Positions 39,701 to 51,700 of a stretch of 64,000 bases of DNA are shown one piece after another. Numbering within the stretch: the stretch's first letter is position 1; the number at the start of each line of letters is the position of its first letter. Under the pieces are notes generated by a model. The model saw only the letters and a program-made list of their open reading frames with translations. It was not told where the DNA came from and did no database searches. The position numbers were made by a program, and so were the translations under genes. The DNA lies in contig NC_082698.1 of the NCBI RefSeq assembly GCF_949987515.2, forward strand, positions 4,422,455 to 4,486,454. Reading direction: 5' to 3'. Origin of the DNA: Delphinus delphis (Eukaryota; Chordata; Mammalia; Artiodactyla; Delphinidae).

Positions 39701-42700
39701 TCTTTCCATGCAGATCAAAGGTGGTTAAATTCCCACGGACGGTGTTTCCTTGGACTTAGATAAGAGCCTCACTCATGAGGAAGTTTCTTTCATCTTTCCA
39801 CCTGAAATACCCCAATTAAGATTTGTTTGGTGTTTTCTTCCCCCCGCCACTTTTTTTTTTTTTTTTTTTAAGTGAGAGACGTAGACTCGCATCTCTACCA
39901 TATACTTGACAGACACTGGTTGAAACGTTTGGTGCTTCCAGATTTAAACAGTTTGGGATTGACACGTACACACGGCTATATTTAAAATAGATAACCAACA
40001 AGGACCTGCTGTATAGCACAGGGAACTCTGTTCAATATTCTGCAATAACCTAAATGGGAAAAGAATTTGAAAAAGAATAGATACATGTATATGTATAACT
40101 GAATCACTTTGCTGTACACCTGACACTAACACAACATCGTTAATCACCTATACTCCAATATAAAATAAATAGAAAGCCTGGTGGTGCTGAATTCTCTTAG
40201 CTTTTGCTTGTCTTTAAAGCTTTTGCTTTCTCTGTCGAATCCGGATGAGATCCTTGCCAAGTAGAGTGATCTTGGTTGTAGTTTCTTCCCTTTCATCACT
40301 TTAAATATTTCATGCCACTCCCTTCTGGCTTGCAGAGTTTCTGCTAGAAATCAGCTGTTAACCTTATGGGAGTTCCCTTGTATGTTATTTGTCGTTTTTC
40401 CCTTGTTGCTTTCAGTAATTTTTCTTTGTCTTTAATTTTTGCCAGTTTGATTACTATGTGTCTCTGTGTGTTTCTCCTTGGGTTTATCCTGTATGGGACT
40501 CTGCTTCCTGGACTTGGGTGGCTATTTCCTTTCCATGTTAGGGAAGTTTTCGACTATAATTTCTTCAAATATTTTCTCTGTTCCTTTCTCTCTCTCTTCT
40601 CCTTCTGGGACCCCTATAGTGCGAATGTTGTTGTGTTTAATGTTGTCCCGTTTAATGCTGTCCCAGAGGTCTCTTAGGCTGTCTTCATTTCTTTTCATAT
40701 TTTCTTCTTTATTCTGCTCTGCAGCAGTGAATTCCACCATTCTGTCTTCCAGGTCACTTATCTGTTCTTCTGCCTCAGTTATTCTGCTATTGATTCCTTC
40801 AAGTGTATTTTTCATTTCAGTTATTGTATTGTTCATCTCTGTTTGTTTGTTCTTTAATTCTTCTAGGTCTTTGTTAAATATTTCTTGCATCTTCTCAATC
40901 TTTGCCTCCATTCTTTTTCCCAGGTCCTGGATCATCTTCACTATCATTATTCTGAATTCCTTTTCTGGAAGGTTGCCTATCTCCACTTCACTTAGTTGTT
41001 TTCCTGGGGTTTTATCTTGTTCCTTCATCTGGTACGTAGCCCTCTGCCTTTTCATCTTGTCTCTCTTTCTGTGAATGTGGTTTTAGTTCCACAGGCTGCA
41101 GGATGGTAGTTCTTCTTGCTTCTGCTGTCTGCCTTCTGGTGGATGAGGCTATCTGAGAGGCTTGTGCAAGCTTCCTGATGGAAGGGACTGGTGGTGGGTA
41201 GATCTGACTGTTGCTCTGGTGGGCAGAGCTCAGTAAAACTTTAATCCGATTGTCTGCTGATGGGTGGGGCTGGGTTCCCTCCCTGCTGGTTGTTTGGCCT
41301 GAGGCGACCCAACACTGGAGCCTACCCGGCTCTTTGGTGCGGGTAATAGGGGACTCTGGGAGGGCTCACGCCAAGGAGTACTTCGCAGAACTTCTGCTCC
41401 CAGTGTCCTTGTCCCTTGGTGAACCACAGCCACCCCCCCACCCCCCTCTGCAGGAGACCCTCCAACACCAGCAGGTAGGTCTGGTTCAGTCTCCTATGGG
41501 GTCACTGCTCCTTCCCCTGGGTCCCAATGCACACAGTACTTTGTGTGTGCCCTCTAAGAGTGGAGTCTCTGTTTCCCCCAGTCCTGTTGAATTCCTGCAA
41601 TCAACTCCTGCTAGCCTTCAAAGTCTGATTCTCTGGGAATTCCTCCTCCCGTTGCTGGACCCTCAGGTTGGGAAGCCTGATGTGGGGCTCAGAACCTTCA
41701 CTCCAGTTGGTGGACTTCTGTGGTATTAGTGTTGTCCAGTTTGTGAGTCACCCACCCAGCGGTTATGGGATTTGATTTTATTGTGATTGCGCCCCTCCTA
41801 CCGTCTCACTGTGGCTTCTCCTTTGTCTTTGGATGTGGGGTGTCTTTTTTGGTGAGTTCCAGTATCTTCCTGTCGATGATTGTTCAGCAGTTAGTTGTGA
41901 TTCCAGTGCTCGCACAAGAGGGATTGAGCACACTTCCTACTCCGTCATCTTGAGCCTACAGAGAAGTTATATTTGTGGTGAGGTTTCTTATATTTGTGGT
42001 GAGGTTTCTTACGCACATTTAAATCTTGTCAGGAGCAGCCTCAGCCGTCAGGGAAAGAAGATTCTTCAGAAGTCTGTCTGGAGGCGACTGCACAGGATGC
42101 GTTTGTGAGGCCTCCAGCTCCTAACGCTGCTCCCGCTTCTCCAGATGCGCCCGGCCGATGCCGTAGCTTATCCAAGGCGTCTTCCATCTCCAGCAACAGC
42201 AAATCTCCACATCAGACAGATATTCCCAAGAGAGGACGGAGAAAAAGTAGCAACCTGCCCTCCAAGAGAGCTTCCGTGGATCGAAGCCAGCATGGCATCT
42301 TACAGATGATTTATTCCAAGAGAAGGAGTGGCGCTTCTGAGGCCAATTTAGTTGGTTAGTGTTGTATCAGCAGATAGGTTTCAAGGTTGATTTTCTCGTT
42401 AGTGCCGGTTTTGAAGTCTCAACATCTTTTCCCTGTGACAGTGGCAAAATCGTGGGCAGACGTGGTAAAACTGGGCACCAAGCAGACCCAGACCAGAGCT
42501 GTTCAACGTGGACCTCCAAGACCCCTGAGCAAGAGGCAAAGAAGAACCAATAATACCCCGAAGGTAGGGGTTCCAATGTGCATTGCTCTTTGATACATAA
42601 TATGATTAAGGGATGCATTAAGTGTGGATTGAGGCTTTGACGCTTTATTGACTTCCTGATTGTTTTCCAGAAGCTGACTGGCATCGTTCACAATCAATTT

Positions 42701-45700
42701 AGCACAGGCCACGCAAACTCCCCCTGTACCATAATAATAGGGAAAGCTCACATCGAGAAAGTGAACGGGCCAGCTCGGCCCTACAGGATGCTGAACAACT
42801 TCGTGGTCAACAAACCAATGGACTTTAGTGAAGATCTTTCAGGTAACAGCATAGCCATGGCTCTTGGGAACCAGAACGCTTTCATCCTCCTGCGTGGGTC
42901 CACATGGGTGGGTATCACGTTTGTTTATCTGCTGTGCATGGGACAGGAGGATAAACAATCTAGTCAACTCGGAGGGTCATGATATTCAAGGAACAGGGTG
43001 CTGGACTGGAGAACAAGGCCAAGTCCCTGATGATTTGGAGTCACGTGGCCTGTAGGAAGCAGGTATGGCAGGAAATGCACATCTTTACCTGGGAGAGCAG
43101 CGTGGGTATACGACGTTGGCAGCGGCTTTATGGTGAAAAAGCAGCCTTGCTCTTATAATTGCCAGAGTCGGAGCAATAGGTTTGAGTGATGTTTTGCTTC
43201 AAGGTTTCTTTTCCTTCCGTGTAGCTTAGCTGGTTCATGAAACAAAGGCTTCTCTGAGCCATTCATAGTTGAGCCAGTATTGCTATTTTCAGTAAAAGTG
43301 TGATGTGAGCTGCTGACACTTGTCCTGGATTAGAACCACGGCAGGACCCTGGGTTTGGGATTTTCTGCTACGTCGTTTGACCAGTGGTTTCCATTCTGAG
43401 CACCTATAGAGGGAGGTGACACTTGAATCCATTAGGTGGAACCTAGTTTTTATTTCCTGGCGGATTTTAAGATGGGAGAATTGTTGTACCACTTATAAAA
43501 CCTATGCAAGATACCCTCCAATTAGAATCACATTTGGATCAGCATATTTATTAGCTTTTTAAAAGCAAACTATAAAAATGTAGAACAGTGATAGCCAGAG
43601 TTCTGATAGCATGCTCCATGAGTAAAAAACAATTTGAGCTTATACCACCCAATACGCAGATACCTGTGTATGCTTGTAAATTATGCCCACGTGCGAGTGT
43701 ACTACTATATATGTTACGAAGCATTGAAGGCAAATTCTCAAAAATATTTATAAGAGGGCTTCCCTGGTGGCGCAGTGGTTGAGAATCCGCCTGCAGATGC
43801 AGGGGACGCGGGTTCGTGCTCCGGGAAGATCCCACATGCCGCGGAGCGGCTGGGCCCGTGAGCCATGGCCGCTGGGCCTGCACGTCCGGAGCCTGTGCTC
43901 CGCAACGGGAGAGGCCACAACAGTGCGAGGCCCGTGTACCGAAAAAAAAAAAAAAAAACATATTTATAAGATAAGTAGAAGTTTAAATAGTACCTGGGAT
44001 GGTAAATTTTTTCAGCCTTCCTTCAAAACATTTTTCTAGACACTCAACAAAGGCCCCCCCCTCGGTGTGAGTACTTTTATGACAAAACATTAATATGTGA
44101 TGAAATATTAAATCTTGGATATTTTAAGTAAGGCCTGAACGGTGGCGGAGGAATGAGCTTTTTAAGTGAGTTGCCTGGCTTGGGTGCCTTCAGAACAGGC
44201 TTCCCAAACACAATTTGCAGACGGCTGCCAGACTGAGAGAGTCGGCTGCTGGTCTGTTTTGGTCCATTGATGTCAGAATGAGAAAAGTAAGAAGACAGGA
44301 GGAGAATGAGAGTTTGAGAAACTTAAGTCTTCCCTTTAGAGAACTGGATGGGTTTGCTTGTTTGTTTTCTGAGATTATGTTAGTACTACCTTTTGGTGTT
44401 AAAATGAAAAGATGGTGATATTAGTACTTGACCATACTAAAAATGGGCAGTCCTATCTCACTTTTAACATTTGGACATTTTATTTGTACATAAACTCTTG
44501 TAGTGCATAACCTAGGACTTATCGAAGGAGCCTGAGGGCCCTGGATTTGGGGATGCATGGAGAGGGACCCTGGAGGGCAGCCTCTGTCCTCTGGCAAATG
44601 CTCACAGCTGGAGTTCACTCTAGAAGAGGGTGGACATCAACTTCCTTCATTACATTCTTTCCAAGAGGAAGGCCAGAGAAGAGGCCATATATGAGTCTAA
44701 CTTGCCATTGCCCTCTTCAAAATATGGGTTCACAGCTGATGCATCAACCTCTCCTGTGAGACCCTGTCTCCCAGAAGTTCTAGGGAGTGATCTGTTGTTT
44801 GCCTTCCGACATCTCCTCTGTTGTACGTGAGGACAGGCATGCTGATTTGCAGTTATGAGCAGTCTGTTAACTGTTTTTCCACTATTTTCATGTAACAGGG
44901 CTGCCTGAAATGTTCAAGACTCCAGTGAAAGAGAAACCACAAAGGATGAGCCTGTGTCCCTCCACTTTTTCAAATTCAGAGGATTTGCTTGGAGAAGAGC
45001 TTCCAGTACCTCATTCAGGAGGAAAACCTCTGCTGTGTGCTTCAGAAAATTCTGGTGGGTTTCCTTTTTTTCCCCTGGCACTTTGATCTTTTCAGTGGAA
45101 ACTGTAGATGGTCTTTTTTCACAACAGCTACTGTATTATTTCGCTACGACAGATATTCCTGATAAAGTACCATGTCCAGCTTCCCTGTCCCATTGTTCTT
45201 AAGGGAGGTTTCTATCAGCAGCTGAAGCAGTACTGGCTTTCAGAGACTTGCATGGAAAGGCATACGCCTGTTTACTAACCGTAAACTACGGGTGTACACG
45301 TGGCCTTCTTCATTTAGCATAAGTAAAGAGGCTGACAAGCAGGAAAGTGTAATGATCTCTCATCATACTTATATGTAAATTACTCAAATGTCAGAGTGCT
45401 GTCAATCACCAAAGAGAAAGGCAGCAGGTGTGCACCACGCAGGTACTCCTGTTAATCTCTGGTTGGGCACCTGCCGCAGGGTGAGAGTGAGATGTGAGTC
45501 TGTTTCTCTCTCATTTACACTGGTCACCGAGTTTCTGTCATAGAGGGGACAGTGTGCTACACTCAAGATGCTTCCTGTTGCTAAAGAATTGATGTTTCCC
45601 GTGTAACGTGGCCCCTTAGTGCACTAAGTAACCCATATTATTGCATTGGTGGTCCAGCAGATGAAACAGCCGTTTCTCACGTTTGATGAAACAAATGTGT

Positions 45701-48700
45701 GTGTTCAGCTCACTGAGACCTGGCTGGCAGCCTAAGGAATGCTTTTCTTTTATCCGATCCCCATAGACCCTTACCACTGCCTATGCATGACCCCACTCTG
45801 TGTCACCCAAAAACATTGTTCTTAATTGTGTGTGGTTCATGTCAGGCAGATTTATGGCCACGTAGGCAGCCTCGTATCCTGAGATGGATGGGAGGCTGGT
45901 TTATTGGCTCTTAAATACCTCGTGAGGCTAAAACACCACATTGGCGCACGGTGCACAGCATATACTCATCATGCATGTTTTAATTTCTTATAGGACAGAA
46001 TGTGTCCCCCGGGACTCAAGATGCACCTAAAGAGCTGTCTGATCAACGTTCTGCAAGCCCTGCCTTAAGACGCCAGAGTATTAAAATTAAAATAGATGAA
46101 AGTATTACGAAAACTCCCAGGAACGTGTATAAAACAGCAGGTGCTGAGATGGAAACTCCAGTGTCTGAGGCAATGACACCAAAGACAACATCAAGTGCAA
46201 AGAAGTTGAGAAGGTCCATGGAGCTCAGAAGCTCACAGGCACCAGGTGTAGAGTGTAAAAACAAAGGCCCAAAACCTGACGCTCTTGAGAACGTCTTGGG
46301 AAGATGTCTGAGGAAAGCACCACAGCCAGAGCAGAAGCTGGAGGGAGATGCGAAGGAGAGCGAAGCGCGGACAGAGCACATGGGGTCAAAAGAGAATTCC
46401 AAACACACGATAGCCGTGAGGGGACCAAGGAGAGCCTCAGAGCTGAGGTGTGAGCTAGCAGCAGACCTGGCCGCCCTCGAGAGCTTGCAGGAGACACAGC
46501 CTGAGGAAGACCAGCGGGACATCCCAAGTCTCCTACAGACCCCAGCTCATGCCAAGGAAGCAGTGGATGCAGAGAACAGAGCCACAAAAATGCTCTGTAA
46601 ATCTCCCAGATCAGGAACAGTCGGCACACCCACCAGGACAAACACACAGCTCAAGACACCTTCCTGGAACGCGGATGTAGAAGATGCCTCGGCCCTCGGA
46701 AAACTCACACAGACACCCGGGAAGACTATGCCCATGCACAGAGAACCAGGTGACGATAAAAGCAGCGAACTGTTTCAGGAAACTCCAAAGCAGAAACCAG
46801 ACCCTGCAGAAAATGTAGCTGGAAGCAAGAGGCGGCCAAGGACACCCAAGGGAAAGGCCCCGCCCCTGGAAGACCTGGCTGGCTTCAAAGAGCTCTTCCA
46901 AACCCCAGATCATGCAAAGCAACCGATGACTGATGACACACCTACCACAATACCCTATAAATCTCCACCAGCAGAAGCAGTCAACATGCCAACAAGTAGC
47001 AAGAGATGGCTCCAGACACCTTCCCAGAAAGTGGATGTGCAGGAAAATGTCTCGGCTCTCAGGAAGCCCACACACTCACGCAGAGAACCAGAGGGTGCTG
47101 ACAGAGGCACTGCAGTGTCTCAGGAAGCTCGAGGAGGAAAGCTGGGCCCCACAGAAAATGTAATTGGAAGCAAGAGGCGGCCAAAAACACCCAAGGAAAA
47201 GGCCCCACCCCTGGAAGACCTGGTTGGCTTCAAAGAGCTCTTCCAAACACCAAATCACACAGTGGAACCAATGAGTGCTGACAAAATCTTCAAAATGCTC
47301 TGCCAATCTCCACAACTAGAACCAATCAACACACCAAGTAGAAAGGGACGTCTCAAGACACCTTCCCAGAAAGTGGATGTGCAGGAAGATGTCTCAGCTC
47401 TCAGGAAGCCCACACAATCACACAGAGAACCAGAGGGTGGCGACAGAGGCATTGTGGTGTCTCAGGAAGCTCCAGGAGAAAAACTCGACCCTGTAAAAAA
47501 TGTAACTGGAAGCAAGAGGCAGCCAAGGACACCCAAGGAAAAGGCCTCACCCCTGGAACACCTGGCTGGCTTCAAAGAGCTCTTCCAAACCCCACATCAA
47601 GCCAAGGAACCAGTGACTGAGGGCAGAACCCCCAAAATGCTCTGCCGATCTCCACCACCAGAGCCAGTTGTCACATCAACCAGCATGACCAGACTTCTCA
47701 AGACACCTTCCCAGAGAGTGGCTGTGCAGGAAGACCTCTCAGCTCTCAGGGAGCCCACACACTCACACAGAGAACCAGAGGGTGGTGACGGAGGCATTGC
47801 AGTGTCTCAGGAAGCTCCAGAAGAAAGGCTGGACCCTGCAGAAAATGTAATTGGAAGCAAGAGGCGGCTAAGGACACCCAAGGAAAAGGCCCCACCCCTG
47901 GAAGACCTGGCTGGCTTCAAAGAGCTCTTCCAAACCCCAGATCATGCAGAGGAACAAATGACTAATGAGAAAACCACCACAATACCCTATACATCTCCAG
48001 CAGTAGAACCAGTCACCAGGCAAACAGGTAGAAAGAGACGATTCAAGTCACCACCAGGGAAAGTGGATGCAGAAGAGCTCTCAGCGCCCAGGAAGCCCAC
48101 ACAGACACCAGGGGGAGCCAGACATTCAGACAGAGAACGAGCGGATGGTGATAAAAGCATCAAATTATCTAAGGAAACTCCAAAGCAGAAACTAGACTCA
48201 GCAGAAAATATAAACGGAAGCAAGAGGCCGCCAAGGACACCCAAGGAAAAGGTCCAATGTCTAGAAGACCTGGCGGGCTTCAAAGAGCTCTTCCAAACCC
48301 CAGATCATGCCAAGGAACCAAGGGCTGTTGTCAAAACTCCCCAAACGCTCTGCATGTCCTCCCAACCACAGCTAATTGTCACACCAACCAATAGGAAGAG
48401 ATGGCTCAAGACACCTCTGGGGAAAGCAGATGTAGAGACAGAGCTCTCAGCATGCAGAATGACACAGACACCAGGGGAAACTGGGCACTCAGAGGGAGAA
48501 CCAGTAGATGATGATAAAAGCATCAAATTGTTTCAGGAAACTCCACATCAGAAACTGGACTCATCAGAAAATGTAAGTGGAAGTAAGAGGCGGCCAAGGA
48601 CACCCAAGGGAAAGGCCCCACCGCTGGAAGACCTGGCTGGCCTCAAAGAGCTCTTCCAAACCCCAGATCATGCCAAGGAACCAACGACTGATGACAGACC

Positions 48701-51700
48701 CACCAACATACCTCGTCAATCTCCACAACCAGAACCAGCCAACACACCAAGTAGAAAGGGACGTCTCAAGACACCTTCCCAGAAAGTGGATGTGCAGGAA
48801 GACGTCTCAGCTCTCAGGAAGCCTCAACAAACACCAGGGGAAACCACACACTCACACAGAGAACCAGAGGGTGCTGCCAGAGGCATTGCAGTGTCTCAGG
48901 AAGCTCCAGCAGAGAAACTGGACCCTACAGAAAATGTAACTAGAAGCAAGAGGCGGCCGAGAACACCAAGGAAAACGGCCCCACCCCTGGAAGACCTGGC
49001 TGGCTTCAAAGAGCTCTTCCAAACCCCACATCAAGCCAAGGAACCAATGACTGAGGACAGAACCCCCAAAATGCTCTGCCGATCTCCACCACCAGAACCA
49101 GTTGTCACATCAACCAGCATGACCAGACGTCTCAAGACACCTTCCCAGAGAGTGGCTGTGCAGGAAGACCTCTCAGCTCTCGGGAAGCCCACACACTCAC
49201 ACAGAGAACCAGAGGGTGGTGACGGAGGCATTGCAGTGTCTCAGGAAGCTCCAGAAGAAAGGCTGGACCCTGCAGAAAATGTAATTGGAAGCAAGAGGCG
49301 GCTAAGGACACCCAAGGAAAAGGCCCCACCCCTGGAAGACCTGGCTGGCTTCAAAGAGCTCTTCCAAACCCCAGATCATGCAGAGGAACAAATGACTAAT
49401 GAGAAAACCACCACAATACCCTATACATCTCCAGCAGTAGAACCAGTCACCAGGCGAACAGGTAGAAAGAGACGATTCAAGTCACCACCAGGGAAAGTGG
49501 ATGCAGAAGAGCTCTCAGCGCCCAGGAAGCCCACACAGACGCCAGGAGGAGCCAGACATTCAGACAGAGAACGAGCGGATGGTGATAAAAGCATCAAATT
49601 ATCTAAGGAAACTCCAAAGCAGAAACTAGACTCAGCAGAAAATATAAACGGAAGCAAGAGGCCGCCAAGGACACCCAAGGAAAAGGTCCAATGTCTAGAA
49701 GACCTGGCGGGCTTCAAAGAGCTCTTCCAAACCCCAGATCATGCAGAGGAACAAATGACTAATGAGAAAACCACCACAATACCCTATACATCTCCAGCAG
49801 TAGAACCAGTCACCAGGCGAACAGGTAGAAAGAGACGGTTCAAGTCACCACCAGGGAAAGTGGATGCAGAAGAGCCCTCAGCGCCCAGGAAGCCCACACA
49901 GACACCAGGGGATACACAGAGAGAGCCTGTATGTGATGAAAAAGACAGCAAAGCGTTTAAGGAAAATTCAAGACACAAATTGGTCCTGGCAGAAAATGTA
50001 ATTGGCAACAAGAGTCGGCTAAGAACATTGAAGGAAAAGGCTCAACCTGTGGAAGACTTGTGCAGTTTCAACGAGCCCTTCCAAAAGCCAGGTCAGGCCA
50101 AGGAACCAGTGAGCGATGGTAAAATCGCTCCAGTGCCCTGCCAATCTCCACCAGCCGGACCAGTCACCAGGCCAGCAAGTAGAAAGAGGCGACTCAAGTC
50201 ACCGCCAGAGAAAGTGGGTGTAGAAGAGCCCTCAGCTCCCAGGAAGCCCACACAGACACCAGGGGATATGCAGAGAGAGCCTGTATGTGATGAAAAAGAC
50301 AGCAAAGTGATTAAGGAAACTTCAAGGCAGAGACTCAACCCTGCAGAAAATGTAATTGGCATCAAGCGTCGGCTAAGAACATTTAAGGAAAAGACCCAAC
50401 CCGTGGAAGACTCGTGCAGTTTCAACGAGCCCTTCCAAAAGCCAGGTCAGGCCAAAGAACCGGTGAGTGATGTTAAAATCACTGCAGTGCCCTGCCAGTC
50501 TCCACCAGCCGGACCAGTCACCAGGCCAGCAAGTAGAAGGAGGCGGCTCCAGTCACCACTGGGAAAAGTAGCCCTAGAAGAGCTCTCAGTACTCAGAGAG
50601 CCCATCCCAACAGCAGGGGAAACCATGCACAGAGAACCAGTAGGTGATGAGAACAATACCAAAGTGTTTAAGGAAACTTCAAGGCAGAACCCGGACTCAG
50701 CAGGAAATGTAATTTGTGTCAAGAGTCGGCGAAGAACATTTAAGGAAAAATCCCAACCCCTGGAAGATCCGGCCAGTTTCAAAGAGCTCTTCCAAAAGCC
50801 AGATCAGGCCAGTGAACTGGGAAACAATGCTTCTGCAGTTAAGAGAGCCCCAAAGCAAACAGCGGACAGAAGAAGACCTGTAGAAATATCCCGAAGAGTC
50901 CTCAGGGCCCCTAAAGTAAGGTTCATGGGAGACCTTGTGGGCAGCAGAAGAGACCCTGTACAATCACCAGGTGAAAACTGCATCTCCCCATCCCCCAAGA
51001 GGAAACTGGGAGAAGATGCAAGGGTTGTGGGCAGGAAGAGGCTATGCCCCACGATGGCTGCACAGGACGCTGAGGAAGAGAAGCCCCTCCAGAAGAAGCA
51101 GAGGACAGCCCCCAGGGAGAGACGGGAGCCCCCCAAACCCTCGGGAGTGAAGAAGAGAAGTCTGAGGATTTTGGCACAAAGGACTAAACCTGTGGGAAAC
51201 CTGCCCAACAATGACATGAAAACTAAAGCTACGGATCCACAAGGAGAAGACACTCCAAATAAGGTAATGGGTGGTGTGATGTCATCGTGTGATGTAATCG
51301 TACCATGTCATCTTGGGTGGATGCTCTCCATTCTGGTATAACGTTTGCTATAAATTGTACATAACGCAAATGTATGTGTGGGTACCCTTTCCCCACGGGG
51401 TCTGCATTCAGCACAGTGAGTAACTGCAGACCTTCGTAAAGCATCCTTTGGGGATTTCTAGAATAGGCTAATTTGGGAAAATAACTGGTCAAAATTATTA
51501 TTACACATTTTGCCAAGAACTTCTCGGGAAGTGACTGAGTTGTGTTCATCTTCAAAGGTGTGGAACTTTGTGCCGAGAAAAAGTGGGCAATTCAGTCCTG
51601 CCTTGTTTCAGACACCGAGACCTGGAGTGCTGGGTAGAAGTACTATCTGCATCAGTATTGAAACAATTAGAACAATTTACACGGGGCGTGTGTCTTGGGA

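Noticed and set aside
40466..41074. 202-codon open frame on the + strand
   Set aside because: It is the antisense shadow of the L1 ORF1 coiled-coil region at 40,522-41,055 on the - strand.
39945..41957. Twin-priming (5' inversion) of a single L1 insertion
   Set aside because: In twin-priming the inverted 5' part lies on the side away from the poly(A) tail; here it lies on the tail side.
46043..51253. Numerous 60-160-codon frames antisense to MKI67 exon 13
   Set aside because: Repeated shadows of the tandem coding repeats; they recur with the repeat period.
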